Shown here: in pieces, positions 18,401-22,853 of the stretch
Layout of the letters: every line of letters starts with the position of its first letter
Position numbering within the stretch: the stretch's first letter is position 1
DNA from: Streptomyces sp. CB02400
Lineage (GTDB): Bacteria > Actinomycetota > Actinomycetes > Streptomycetales > Streptomycetaceae
Assembly (NCBI RefSeq): GCF_001905725.1
Contig: NZ_LIWB01000016.1
Coordinates: 143,740-207,739, forward strand
Reading direction: 5' to 3'
DNA: 64,000 nt
Program-made: the position numbers and the translations under genes
Notes under the pieces: generated by a model
The model's database searches: none
What the model was told of the DNA's origin: nothing
Seen by the model: the letters and a program-made list of their open reading frames with translations, nothing else

Positions 18401-20493
18401 TCGACCACGGCCATGCCTCCCCGCCCGCGGCAGGCGGCCACAGCCCGCGACCGGGCGGCGACGATCCTCGCGCCCTGCTCCACGGTCAGGATCCCCGCGA
18501 CCACCGCGGCGGCCACCTCACCCTGCGAGTGCCCGATCACCGCCTGCGGGGTGACACCCATGGACTCCCACCACGCCGCCAGGCCCAGACTCATCGCGAA
18601 CAGCGCCGGCTGCACCTCCTCCACACCCGACAGAGCACGCCGTCCGGTCAGGACCTCGACGACCGACCAGCCCGTCCAGGGCAGCAGAGCCGCCTCACAC
18701 GCACGAACGGCCTCGGCGAACACCGGCGACTGCTCGAACAGCGCCCGGCCCATGCCCTCCCACTGCGACCCCTGACCCGGAAACACCCACACACCACCGG
18801 AGCCGGCGTCCTGGAGGGCGATGCCGCCCGGCGTTTCGGCGGGGGCTATCACTCCGAGGGCATCGGTGCCTTCGGCGAGTGCTTCCAACCGTTCGATGGC
18901 CTCTTCGCGAGTCGTGGCGAGGACCGCGCCACGGGAGTCGAACCAACTGCGGTGCCACAGCGCCGTCGACGCCACTCGCTCCAGGGGCACTTCGGGGTGG
19001 TCGCGCCACCACCGGGCCCAGCGCCGGGCCTGTGCCCGCACCACACCCGCGTCCCGGCCCGACACCACCACCGGGAACACACCCCCCGCCACCACCTCGT
19101 CAGCGACGGTCACGGCGGCCTCTCCGGCAGGGGACTCCTCGAGAACGAGGTGGGCGTTCGTCCCGGACAGGCCGAACGACGACACACCCGCACGCCGCGG
19201 CCGGGACTCCTCCCGCGGCCACGCACGCGCCTCGTCCAACAACCGCAGCCCGCTGCCCTCCCACTCGACGTGCTCGCTGGGCCGCTCGGCGTGCAGGCTC
19301 AGGGGCAGCGTCTCGTGCTGGAGCGCGAGCACCATCTTGATCACGCCGATCACACCGGCGGCGGCCTGGGCGTGCCCGATGTTGGACTTCGCCGACCCCA
19401 GCCACACCGGCCGCTCCGCCGAACGCCCCGGCCCGAAGACCGCCGCCAACGCGCCCGCCTCGACCGGGTCACCGAGCGGTGTGCCCGTACCGTGCGCCTC
19501 GACCGCGTCCACGTCCGACGGCGACAGCCTCGCGCGCGACAGTGCTTCCTCGATCACCCGCTGCTGCGCGGGCCCGTTCGGAGCGGTCAAACCCTGCGAC
19601 CGGCCGTCCTGGTTGACCGCCGACCCACGGATCACCGCCAGCACCCGGTCCCCGGCCGCCCGCGCAGCCGACAACCGCTTCAGCACCAGCACACCACAAC
19701 CCTCGGACCAACCCGCACCATCAGCATCGGCCGAGAAACTCTTGCACCGCCCGTCCGCAGCCATCCCCCGCAACCGGGAGAACTCCACGAACACCGACGG
19801 CGTCGACATCACCGTCACACCACCGGCCAACGCCACATCACACTCACCCTGCCGCAACGCCGACACCGCCAGATGCAACGCCACCAACGACGACGAACAC
19901 GCCGTGTCCACCGTCACCGCCGGACCCCGCAACCCCAACGCATACGACACCCGACCCGACAGCACACTGCTCGCCCTGCCGGTGTTGACGTATCCGTCCT
20001 GGTCCCCGAGACCGTGCCCCAGGCTGCCGTAGTCGCCGCTCATCGTGCCCAGGTAGACACCGGTGTCGCTGTTCTCCAGGGCTTCGGAGCGGATTCCGGC
20101 GCGCTCCAGGGCCTCCCAGGAGGTTTCGAGGATCAGTCGCTGCTGTGGGTCCATGCCTCGTGCCTCGCGCGGCGGGATCCCGAAGAACCCGGCGTCGAAA
20201 TCCTCGACGTCCCGCAGGAACCCACCCTCACGCGCATAGCTCTTGCCGACGGCCTCCGGGTCCGGGTCGTACACGTCCCAGCCGTCCCAGCGCGACGGGA
20301 ACCCCCCGATCGCGTCCCCACCCGAGGACAACAGCTCCCAGAACTCCTCCGGCGTGCCCACCCCGCCCGGCAGCCGGCACGCCATCGACACGATCGCGAC
20401 CGGTTCGGTGAGCTGGGCCTCCAGATCGGTCGCCCGCCGCTTGAGTTCCCGGATCACGGGGAGGGCGAGTTCCAACCGATTCTGATCAGCCAT
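1..20493 (-). CDS. Modular type I PKS/NRPS hybrid megasynthase (3' end outside window)
   Basis: One uninterrupted frame of at least 6,831 codons starts at ATG 20493 after a GGAAGGA ribosome site and is still open at base 1. I checked the frame at every inter-domain linker. The N-terminus (about 28 residues) is a short helical docking segment, not a loading module, so the protein receives a chain from another PKS. Domain order by approximate residue: KS 29-455, AT 568-902, DH 925-1208, KR 1388-1618, ACP 1692-1760; KS 1782-2210, AT 2317-2652, DH 2675-2958, KR 3128-3358, ACP 3418-3488; C 3510-3945, PCP 3978-4042; KS 4062-4492, AT 4583-4925, ACP 4958-5035; C 5052-5502, PCP 5553-5617; KS 5638-6065, AT 6150-6493, ACP 6592-6667; TE from 6682. 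The two C-PCP units have no adenylation domain, so amino acids must be supplied in trans. It follows the CCR gene by 97 bases. The product is not identified. Confidence 0.95.
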   Translation of the reverse strand, partial: MADQNRLELALPVIRELKRRATDLEAQLTEPVAIVSMACRLPGGVGTPEEFWELLSSGGDAIGGFPSRWDGWDVYDPDPEAVGKSYAREGGFLRDVEDFDAGFFGIPPREARGMDPQQRLILETSWEALERAGIRSEALENSDTGVYLGTMSGDYGSLGHGLGDQDGYVNTGRASSVLSGRVSYALGLRGPAVTVDTACSSSLVALHLAVSALRQGECDVALAGGVTVMSTPSVFVEFSRLRGMAADGRCKSFSADADGAGWSEGCGVLVLKRLSAARAAGDRVLAVIRGSAVNQDGRSQGLTAPNGPAQQRVIEEALSRARLSPSDVDAVEAHGTGTPLGDPVEAGALAAVFGPGRSAERPVWLGSAKSNIGHAQAAAGVIGVIKMVLALQHETLPLSLHAERPSEHVEWEGSGLRLLDEARAWPREESRPRRAGVSSFGLSGTNAHLVLEESPAGEAAVTVADEVVAGGVFPVVVSGRDAGVVRAQARRWARWWRDHPEVPLERVASTALWHRSWFDSRGAVLATTREEAIERLEALAEGTDALGVIAPAETPGGIALQDAGSGGVWVFPGQGSQWEGMGRALFEQSPVFAEAVRACEAALLPWTGWSVVEVLTGRRALSGVEEVQPALFAMSLGLAAWWESMGVTPQAVIGHSQGEVAAAVVAGILTVEQGARIVAARSRAVAACRGRGGMAVVERGLEWVTERLAGTGLSVAAVNTPASTVISGDSDALDSFLADVQAEGVFARRVQVDYASHSAHMDPLLPALAEELADLQPQAGRIPMYSTVYGRVVQGGEVGADYWCANLRRPVRFDLAGQAATADGHHTWTEISPHPVMAMVLDEITRQHGGTTVATAHRDQADTTDVLSSWTRAGLAYADQWPWERAVPRTPVEAALPTYAFDRERYWLPTPGTIPADPSAWGADGLDHPWLTLSTPRADDDGLILSGSIDATRPGQRWLTEHKVFDTVLLPGTAILDMVLTAAERVGANGIDTLTLTTPLVLPDSGALRVQVAVTGIDGNGRRQVTVHTHPGPETHPDTPWTTHATAHLTHHTPAHAPDPVDWTAIEQAERVPLDGFYDRFRERGIDYGPAFQGLVELSRSDDTAFAVIRLPEAEAESAQAGDFAVHPALLDAALHAVAVLDDDTAGVSLPFEWTGVELYATGATELRVRIQRDPASSRARLWMADAHGDPVAYVDALVLRPATEQRLRRRTGSHLHRLDFQPPRTMRETPAETWVLGGSGELAHVIGGRPVVDVDELRARLDAGDRPPARLVLDSTTPAPGGLADAVRVATATALHVMQDLLAESRLEGTELVWVTREAVPAEPGEGVDGLVHAPLWGLVRAARAEYPQRSLRLVDTGPAAEDAAALARAVSVTDEPEIAVRGGEIRVARLVAVEPEQEDVPEGTPASEGTALITGGTGELGRELARHLVRTRGVRRLVLTSRQGEGAPGAADLAAELAGAGADSVRIVACDVADREALAGLIGSIDDLDSVWHLAGVLDDGLLPDQNTQRLERVLAPKLDAALHLHELTREHELSEFVMFSSLAGVLGSAGQSTYAAGNAFLDAFAAWRVHAGLPARSLSWGLWEQGGTGLTAHLGRAELTRIRRMGVEPLSVDEGLRTLDAALATDAREHLVPVRLGPASAHRDQDEVPALLRGLVRTRLRRANTGETPSGLRGRLAVLSPDQRRESLTLLVRSAAASVLGLPGEGAVSAQQVLRDLGLDSLMAVELRRRVSRETEVPLPATLAFDHPTPAAMAEYLLERMDLSPAVLPAKAVARAADGDDDPVAIVSMACRLPGGVGTPEEFWELLSSGGDAIGGFPSRWDGWDVYDPDPEAVGKSYAREGGFLRDVEDFDAGFFGIPPREARGMDPQQRLVLEASWEALERAGIRPETMEGSNTGVYLGAMGSDYDRFRNQDLNALDAYGSMGSAGSVLSGRVSYALGLRGPAVTVDTACSSSLVALHLAVSALRQGECDVALAGGVTVMSTPSVFVEFSRLRGMAADGRCKSFSADADGAGWSEGCGVLVLKRLSAARAAGDRVLAVIRGSAVNQDGRSQGLTAPNGPAQQRVIEEALSRARLSPSDVDAVEAHGTGTPLGDPVEAGALAAVFGPGRSAERPVWLGSAKSNIGHAQAAAGVIGVIKMVLALAHEQLPATLHVEEPSRHIEWEESGLALLGQARAWPREGSRPRRAGVSSFGLSGTNAHLVLEESPAGEAVTEQTVAEGVFPVVVSGRDAGVVRAQARRWAKWWRNHPEVSLDRVASTALWHRSWFDSRGAVLATTREEAIDRLEALAEGTDTAGVITPVETLGAEVLAEGPGGVWVFPGQGSQWEGMGRALFEQSPVFAEAVRACEAALLPWTGWSVVEVLTGRRALSGVEEVQPALFAMSLGLAAWWESMGVTPQAVIGHSQGEVAAAVVAGILTVEQGARIVAARSRAVAACRGRGGMAVVERGLEWVTERLTGTGLSVAAVNTPTSTVISGDSDALDAFLTRLRAENVFARRVQVDYASHSAHMDPLLPALAEELAGLQPRAGRIPMYSTVYGRVVQGGEVGADYWCANLRRPVRFDLAGQAATADGHHTWTEISPHPVMAMVLDEITRQHGGTTVATAHRDQADTTDVLSAWVRAGLARGNGWPWERAVPRTPVEAALPTYAFDRERYWLPTPGTPADPSAWGADGLDHPWLTLSTPRADDDGLILTGSIDATRPGQRWLSEHKVFDTVLLPGTAILDMVLTAAERVGATAVDTLTLTTPLVLPDTGALRVQVAVTGTDGNGRRQVTVHTHPGPETHPDTPWTTHATAQLTHHTPAHAPDPVDWTAIEQAERVPLNGFYDRFRERGIDYGPAFQGLEDLWRQDNELHAVLRLPESLRTDGFGIHPALLDAAFHTILAAEEAGQRAERVLLPFEWSDARLYATGASVVRVRVRLDEKHEQAELCVTEENGNPVAAASLRLREATAGSLRATRQPDLYRLEWQECPAPAAAPTDTAITAGPLAAALELPTPDTGTGPAPSRIVVDATQPSGTPEEFTAAALVRARDLLADPRAAGTELVWVTRRAVSVDEDETVDLASAPLWGLLRAARAEGHPVRLVDVDGDADPDAVRAALTVAEPELVVRGEDIRAPRLVRLTPGDTAPAEGGAVSAADPGATGHASGTVLITGGTGALGRQVARHLVGAWGVRKLVLASRRGDAADGSAELIAGLTAAGADSVRVVACDVTSRDQVAALVESVPDLSGVWHLAGVLDDGLLTDQTPDRLERVWAPKARAAWWLHELTADRPLTSFVVFSSAAGVLGSAGQSVYAAANAFADAVVLERHRRGLPALSLSWGLWEQDGTGLTAHLGRAELARMRRQGVTALTGAQALDALDAALTSRRAHLVPLRIDLSGAEDDRSPLLRGRTRMRRLADTRTDGAGTGWSALPEQRRLPALTDLVRREAAEALGSSGEVHPDTRFTELGLDSLMAVELRRRLSAETGLSLPATAVFDHPTPAGLARYLDGRLGDRGDDTGRARVRRVRRRDVHPATEGQRRLWFLEQMRPGTAEYNVTMPVRVAEPLDRAAFASAVEFVVRRHEALRTGLESRDGELVQVVHEEFGTPLRFEEAAGPEELAARIRDEAETPFDLSGPVLLRCLVLTGADEQVVCFTLHHAIIDASSLVMVLHELFAAYDAFRAGLVPDSGSEPPVHLGDYAGWERDAIARGAFEAGLGFFRSELAGAPRLELPRGTPDSGAGKIGFALPDALRGELETLASDAGVTLYTVLAGAFAALLSRYSDQRDFSIGTVWSGRTLSGTAEIVGFLANTLPLRCDLSADPTVPELLAAMRSRVLGVMEHQNVPLSEVVRAVGAERNGEENPLFRAVFNYGLGAEPDDGAWQPFAGSFTGNVAGTAKFELTMSLAPAAEGLRGELEFRSHVLDHESAQRMVANFETLLHSFLRDGALPVSRLSLLHPREEGWFRQHGDSPTPDTAALPPARPELCEPAAGADQVWQTVLSAWSQVLELEPDEVDPDIGFFDLGGTSLTAVRVHELIRTGLDREFPLSTLFRHSTVRQLTTFLRGGATPAAGAAPAPAPEGADEEAVAIVGVALRLPGASDAEEFWANLRGGVESIRRFTDQEMLDAGVPAHAVEDPAFVQAKGYVGDADLFDAEFFGYSRAEAENMDPQHRLFLETAWQGLENAGIVHDAHPGRIGVFAGAGFGGYNTGTVRGDEISELHEFYRNLLGNKSDFVSTRVAHKLNLRGPALTVQTACSTGLVLAHLARQSLLRGESDVAIVGASALTFPLEYGYPHQEGFVFSPDGSCRAFDADRQGTVVGNGVVAVVMRRLSDAVEAGDRIYAVVRGSAINNDGSDKVGFTAPSVSGQATVITDALADAGLSSADIGYVEAHGTATAMGDLIEIQALQEVFSSDREEPCAVGSVKSNIGHVDVAAGLAGLVKAALCVYHGELVPTVNFDHVDPELGLDPAVLRISDDTRAWRGIRRAGVSSFGIGGTNAHVVIEQPPQPAVRPDPVPAAAPVVLSGRTPQALRDQARQWAHWLTEHPDTTLTDLAWTTTRHRRHFEHRAAVLAHDLDEMVRGLTALGDGQADDAVCTGVAGEHGKVAFVFAGHGSQWPGMARRLLTESPAFADTVARCDEALRPWTGWSVQELLENPDTSGLSLDDVEVTQPALFTVALGLAQVWRSVGLEPEAVVGHSQGEVPAAVVAGALTLEEGARIVAVRSQAFGRIESGSGGMALLGLPLTEVEELLADHDGALSVAAVNTPGSVAVAGAADAVDDLLAKLADRDVFSRRIKADRAGHCSLVDPMLPEVEAALDGLRPRPTTVPMYSTVTGAPIGGDTLDARYWCRNLREPVRMDLALDALRADGFGVFTEVSPHPLLAVPLTAFTADGGGVVLGSLRRDHGGLAQIVRGLGELHVHGHPVDWTRVIDGPRRLVDVPGYAFQRQSYWIDGGARPRQERQAPPPADLATRLAALPEPARARTVLEAVQDAVRGVLGLGEPLPVDERFQGRGMDSMMALQLRNRLSEVTGAPLPSTLAFEHPTPRAIVDHLLTDVFRELPPPGPSTEDAERREVHPATEGQRRLWFLERMRPGSAQYNAVLRFEVDSPLCPETFRSALRVVMERHEALRTGLESRDGELVQVVHPDFTVPLRHERATGADELDRMLHAEERVPFELDAETLFRCLLVDSGRTWTMCFTMHHAITDGWSMSLLLKELHEAYQALAGQSTPRLAEVRYHLGDYARWEKQSLEEGAFERSLAYFASELDGAQRLELPERAAAEDEQGDAVRFTVPAELRAALDELAARHSVTKYTVYVSAFAVLLARYTDQYDFSLGTIWSARELPQVAKTFGFLANTLPLRCDLTRAVSFEDVIAATHARVRGVFENQSVPLSEVVRIAGGDRTGEENPLFRAVFNYSGTAFPTVGTGEAAWRLPTTGSVSGNVRGASKFELGLTLSVDGDVLRGELEFQAHVLDQDSARRMTADFETLLASLAAEPARPVREAGPLRGVERRLLAGHGGHVAARPAGETAYEPIPAQAARARKLAAPPAPRPELCEPAAGADQVWQTVLSAWSQVLELEPDEVDPDIGFFDLGGTSLTAVRVHELVCAGLDREFPLSTLFRHSTVRQLTTFLRGGATPAAGAAPAPAPAPEGADEEAVAIVGVALRLPGASDAEEFWANLRGGVESIRRFTDRELLDAGVPAHVLEEPGFVPAKGYIEDADRFDAEFFRCSPSEAQNMDPQHRLFLETAWQGLENAGIVPGTHPGRIGVFGGVGFGGYDQGDPEGTTEAFRAAIGNMNDFLTTRLAHKLNLRGPALTVQTACSTGLVLAHLARQSLLRGESDVAIVGASALTFPLEQGYQHEEGFVASPDGHCRPFDADAAGTVLANGVVAVVMRRLSDAVEAGDRIYAVVRGSAINNDGSDKVGFTAPSVNGQATVITDALADAGLSSADIGYVEAHGTATAMGDPIEIQALQEVFTPDRDEPCAVGSVKSNIGHVDVAAGLAGLVKAALCVYHGELVPTVNFQRVNPELGLDPAALRISDDTRTWRGTRRAGVSSFGIGGTNAHLVIEQPPQPAVRPAPVPAAAPVVLSGRTPQALRDQARQWAHWLTEHPDTTLTDLAWTTTRHRRHFAERASVAGPDLPTVVEGLTALAQDRPDASVTLATARPGKVVFVFPGQGSQWPGMARRLLTESPAFADTVARCDEALRPWTGWSVLGLLQDEDRIAWDRLDIAQPVLFTMYLALAAAMRDLGLEAQAVVGHSQGEIPAAVVAGSLTLEEGARIVAERSRTLAALSSDGEMATVQLPVSEVEAALAPHGNAVSVAVVNTPGSAVVSGDRAVVEKLLHAWDDQDVMCGKLNAACASHSSHMDALLPGLRDRLAPLNPRPSRIPLYSTVLGRRAAGEELDADYWCRNLREPVRLDLAQQELLADGYTVFVEVSPHPVLAMPLADGGAEQDAVVLAAMERDQGGLDRLQRTLGALHAHGVEIDWPAAVPHGRMVDLPGYAFQRQRHWKAPARRRTTDQRFWDAVGADEADSLAELLGASGQHRDSVADLLPLLRRWHESRDGHAGSAGRPHGDETTGTPQDSGLAERLAGMDRDTQLATVLELVRAEAAATLGTTGVPAGQPLQQLGMDSLMAVGLRARIARRSGLRLGTDVLFRQGGCAGIAQHVVDELTGRQPAAEAAPDPLIRVLKPARHPKARILCMSGMGGTTTGHVPLIPYLPEDVELLGVRVPGREGRSGEAPVSDVNVLVDRVVADLSDRLDVPVVLYGHSQGAYTAWEIAHRLGSRVGGPDLSLVVACAPSPFSETPEALKRFQKVSTLWDTAAPATLVELFRGVLPDDILD
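495..5343 (-). other. Left module 4: second A-less C-PCP followed by KS-AT-ACP
   Basis: The condensation domain has an intact HHAITDGWS motif. The PCP and the start of the KS are almost base-for-base copies of module 3 (about 3430-3900 against 8165-8610), differing mainly in the number of GGTGCC hexamers in the linker (four against three). The KS has TACSTGLV and EAHGTAT. The AT has GHSQGE with CASH and RLDIAQ, which match neither malonyl (HAFH) nor methylmalonyl (YASH) signatures. The ACP reads LGMDSLMAV. No reduction is encoded. Confidence 0.87.
5390..9967 (-). other. Left module 3: A-less C-PCP followed by KS-AT-ACP
   Basis: The condensation domain begins near EGQRRLWFLEQMRPG and carries HHAIIDASS, so the final Gly of HHxxxDG is Ala while both His and Asp remain. 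It leads straight into a PCP (FFDLGGTSLTAVRV) with no adenylation core between them. The KS has TACSTGLV, EAHGTAT and KSNIGH, like KSs that accept aminoacyl chains. The AT has GHSQGE and RAGH, the xAGH type associated with ethylmalonyl-CoA, which fits the CCR gene next door. The ACP reads GMDSMMAL. There is no reductive domain, so a beta-keto group should remain. Confidence 0.88.
10030..15153 (-). other. Left PKS module 2: KS-AT-DH-KR-ACP
   Basis: This module has the same domain set as module 1 and long near-identical DNA stretches with it (for example about 11950-13540 against 17200-18790, and 13850-14700 against 19120-19970). The AT motif is YASH, suggesting methylmalonyl-CoA. The DH has the same HKVFDTVLLP variant with HPALLDAAFH. 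The KR has TGGTGALG, LDD and YAAAN. The ACP reads LGLDSLMAVELR and hands its chain to the following condensation domain. Confidence 0.88.
15215..20409 (-). other. Left PKS module 1: KS-AT-DH-KR-ACP
   Basis: The KS carries VDTACSSSLV, EAHGTGT and KSNIGH, so it should condense. The AT has GHSQGE and YASH, the usual methylmalonyl signature. The DH has EHKVFDTVLLP in place of the HxxxGxxxxP consensus; His is kept and the usual Gly is Asp, while HPALLDAALH keeps the second catalytic residue. The KR has TGGTGELG, an LDD motif (B-type stereochemistry) and the Ser/Tyr pair (YAAGN). The ACP carries LGLDSLMAVELR. Expected output is an alpha-methyl enoyl unit if the DH is active. Confidence 0.88.
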
Positions 20494-20590
20494 CGGGATT
20501 CCTTCCAGGAAGGGCGCGGGGGGGGAAGACTTCTGGGGTTCGGGGCCTCGGTGGCGCTCGCGGGACCGTGCCGCGTTCCCGGGCGTGCTC

Positions 20591-21835
20591 TCAGGCTCTG
20601 GTTCCGCTGCTCGCACCGACCAGTACGGCCGAGTTGCCCGGCGCCTGCACACCCTCCAGCAGGTCCTGATGGGCCCGGCCGATCTCCTCGAACGCGTAGG
20701 TGTGTCCCAGGTGCGGGTCCAGCAGACCCATGTCCACGAGGCGGGCCACGGCGTGGCATTCGCGCGGATTGGCGAAGTGGGACCCCTGGAGCCGCTTCTG
20801 CCGCATCCACAGGTACCTGAGGTCGACATCGACGTTGAAGCCGGATGTCGCCCCGCAGATCACGATCATTCCGCCCGTGCCGCACACGTAGACCGACGTG
20901 GGGATGGTGTCGCTGCCCGGATGCTCGAAAACGATCTTCGGTGAGACCTTTTCGCCGAGGATGTCCCAGATCTCGCGCCCGAAGGCGCGGAGTTCGGCGG
21001 TCCACCGCTTGTGCTCTTCGGTGCCGATCTCGGGCACGCGGCCCCAGTGGCTGTACTTGGTCCGGTCGATGACGCCGGTGGCGCCCGCGTCGAGGCAGTA
21101 CTTGGCCTTCTCCGGCGAGGACACGACGGCGATGGGCCTGCCGCCCATCTGCCGGGTCAGGGATATGGCCATGGACCCCAGGCCGCCGGAGCCACCCCAG
21201 ATGAGGACCCCGTCCCCGGGCTGCACCGTGTTGGGTGCCCAGCCGTTGAGCTGTCGGTACGCCGTCGCGCCGGTCAGCAGGAAGGCCGCGGATTCCGCCC
21301 AGCTCAGCCGGGCGGGCCTGGGCAGACACTGGAAGTCGGCCACCAGGGCGAACTGGGCGAACGACCCCCAGTTCGATTCGTAGCCCCACGCTTTGAGCGA
21401 TGTCGCCAGCATGGGATCGACGCCGAGCCGCACATCGGGATCGTCCTCGTCCCACAGGCCGGCCGAGACGATGACCTCGTCGCCCACCTTGACCTGCCGT
21501 ACGCCCTCTCCCACCTTCCAGACGATTCCGGAGGCATCCGAACCGCCGACGTGGAAGGGCTCCGGGCTGCCCTGTCTCCGGCGCGCGGCCACGACGTCGA
21601 CGGGATGTCCCTTGGCGGCCCAGACGTTGTTGTAGTTGATGCCGGCGGCCATGACCGCGACGAGAACGAACCCGGGGGGAACCTCGGGCGTGTCGACGAC
21701 TTCCGTCCGGAAGGCCGTCGCCGGATCCCCGTACCGTTCCGGGCGGATGACCGACGCGTACATGGAACGCGGGACGGTCCCGAGCGGGGGCAGGTCGCCC
21801 ACCTCGTACAGAGTGCTGGTCGTCGAGGAGTCCAA
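20591..21835 (-). CDS. ccr: Crotonyl-CoA carboxylase/reductase
   Basis: A medium-chain dehydrogenase of 414 residues. The CCR family reductively carboxylates crotonyl-CoA or a longer 2-enoyl-CoA with NADPH and CO2 to give alkylmalonyl-CoA extender units. Visible marks are GINYNNVWA, GGSDASGIV, the nucleotide-binding WGGSGGLGSMA, FEHPGSDT and QGSHFAN. The Asn, the WGYE pair and the His correspond to the CO2-handling residues of characterised CCRs, with Tyr where Phe is common. The start is TTG 21835 after a CCGGAGA site. No other in-frame start upstream has a better ribosome site. It lies 97 bases before the PKS on the same strand, and the xAGH acyltransferase of module 3 is the likely user of its product (ethylmalonyl-CoA is inferred). 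It is closer in style to ethylmalonyl-pathway CCRs than to the 445-residue coelicolor type. Confidence 0.92.
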   Translation of the reverse strand: MDSSTTSTLYEVGDLPPLGTVPRSMYASVIRPERYGDPATAFRTEVVDTPEVPPGFVLVAVMAAGINYNNVWAAKGHPVDVVAARRRQGSPEPFHVGGSDASGIVWKVGEGVRQVKVGDEVIVSAGLWDEDDPDVRLGVDPMLATSLKAWGYESNWGSFAQFALVADFQCLPRPARLSWAESAAFLLTGATAYRQLNGWAPNTVQPGDGVLIWGGSGGLGSMAISLTRQMGGRPIAVVSSPEKAKYCLDAGATGVIDRTKYSHWGRVPEIGTEEHKRWTAELRAFGREIWDILGEKVSPKIVFEHPGSDTIPTSVYVCGTGGMIVICGATSGFNVDVDLRYLWMRQKRLQGSHFANPRECHAVARLVDMGLLDPHLGHTYAFEEIGRAHQDLLEGVQAPGNSAVLVGASSGTRA

Positions 21836-21893
21836 TGTCGTCTCCGGTGTCGAGTGGTCGGTTGGTCCCTTGGCTCCGTCGCGCGCGACGACG

Positions 21894-22442
21894 TCAGGCG
21901 TGCACGGGATCGGGGGCGCTCGTCACCGGGGCGGCCTCGGCCGCGGCCGCGCTCTCCAGCATGTAGCCCCTCCCCCACACGGTCCGGATGGACAGTTCGA
22001 CGGGCAGGAGCCGGCGGCGGAGCCGCATGATGTGCAGGTCGAGCGAGTTCCTGTTCAGTGTCGGCGTCCGCAGGGCGAAGCGCTGCACGAACTCGGTGCG
22101 GTGCACGACGTCTCCGAAGCGGTCGACGAGCAGCCGCATCAACTCGGTCTGCGTGGCCGAGACGGTGATGGAGTGGGGCCCGAAGCTCAGGGTTCCGGCC
22201 GAGTCGATCGTCGGTACCCGACTGCTGTCGAAGCGGTTCTGCAGGACGGCGACCCGGGCCTCCAGGTCGTCCCGGGAGACCGGGGGACGTACCCAGTCCT
22301 CGACCGGGTCGTCGCTGATCGGCGGCTGCGCGCCCGCCTCCACGACGAGCAGGCGCGGCATGCCCTCTTTCCGGCAGCGCGTTCTCAGCTCCGCCTGCAC
22401 GGGCCATCGGACGAAGACGACGTCGGAATGTCGACCGTTCAC
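21894..22442 (-). CDS. Winged-helix (OmpR-type C-terminal domain) regulator without receiver
   Basis: A protein of 182 residues from GTG 22442, placed by GGGAGG nine bases upstream. The C-terminal half is a clear winged-helix DNA-binding domain: TELMRLLVDRFGDVVHR, then LDLHIMRLRRRL and the closing wing TVWGRGYMLE. The N-terminal 80 residues show no phosphoacceptor receiver pattern and are not recognisable. It lies inside the left operon, 58 bases before the CCR gene and 149 bases after MbtH. This suggests a pathway-specific regulator co-transcribed with what it controls. Phosphorylation by a histidine kinase is unlikely without a receiver domain. Activator or repressor cannot be decided. Confidence 0.75.
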   Translation of the reverse strand: MNGRHSDVVFVRWPVQAELRTRCRKEGMPRLLVVEAGAQPPISDDPVEDWVRPPVSRDDLEARVAVLQNRFDSSRVPTIDSAGTLSFGPHSITVSATQTELMRLLVDRFGDVVHRTEFVQRFALRTPTLNRNSLDLHIMRLRRRLLPVELSIRTVWGRGYMLESAAAAEAAPVTSAPDPVHA

Positions 22443-22515
22443 GGCACGTCCTCCCTGTACATCCCACGTACTTCCGGGTCCGTCCCACGAAAGCCCACGG
22501 AGCTGAGGGCGCGGA

Positions 22516-22570
22516 CGAGCCCCGGTCGAGTCCGAGGACAGAAGGCCGGCTCGAGCCCCGGTCGAGTCCG
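22516..22570. repeat. 19-bp direct repeat, two copies 36 bases apart
   Basis: CGAGCCCCGGTCGAGTCCG occurs at 22516-22534 and 22552-22570 in the gap between MbtH and the winged-helix regulator. It could be a regulator site or a slippage remnant. Confidence 0.8.
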
Positions 22571-22591
22571 GGGGCAGCGGGGCGGCCCGGT

Positions 22592-22807
22592 TCAGGGCGC
22601 CGGTGTCGCCTCGCGCAGGCTCCGGGGCCGCGTGTCGGTCCAGTTCTCCTCGACGTACGCGATGCTCTCCGCCCGTCCCGCCGGTCCCGCGACGATCCGC
22701 CAACCGCCGGGCACGTCGGCGAACGTGGGCCACAGCGCGTGCTGCTCCTCGTCGTTGACCACGACGAGGAACTCGCCGTTCTCGTCGTCGAACGGGTTCA
22801 CTGCCAT
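22592..22807 (-). CDS. MbtH-like protein
   Basis: A 71-residue protein starting MAVNPFDDENGEF, with the family landmarks NDEEQHALWP, VPGGWRIV and ENWTDTRP. MbtH proteins bind adenylation domains and are often needed for their solubility and activity. ATG 22807 follows AAGGGAGAA. The only complete adenylation domain in the window is the divergent, interrupted one at 25632-27929, so that is the likely partner. It sits 46 bases after the methyltransferase/A-subdomain gene in the same orientation. Confidence 0.95.
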   Translation of the reverse strand: MAVNPFDDENGEFLVVVNDEEQHALWPTFADVPGGWRIVAGPAGRAESIAYVEENWTDTRPRSLREATPAP

Positions 22808-22853
22808 GTCTTCTCCCTTGCTCTCATGTCCGGTGCGTCACGGGGGCCGGTGG

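Noticed and set aside
13738..20820. A 2,360-codon open frame on the plus strand opposite the left PKS
   Set aside because: It has no recognisable domain and shows low-complexity composition. It mirrors codon-position bias of the real minus-strand PKS, as other long antisense frames here do.
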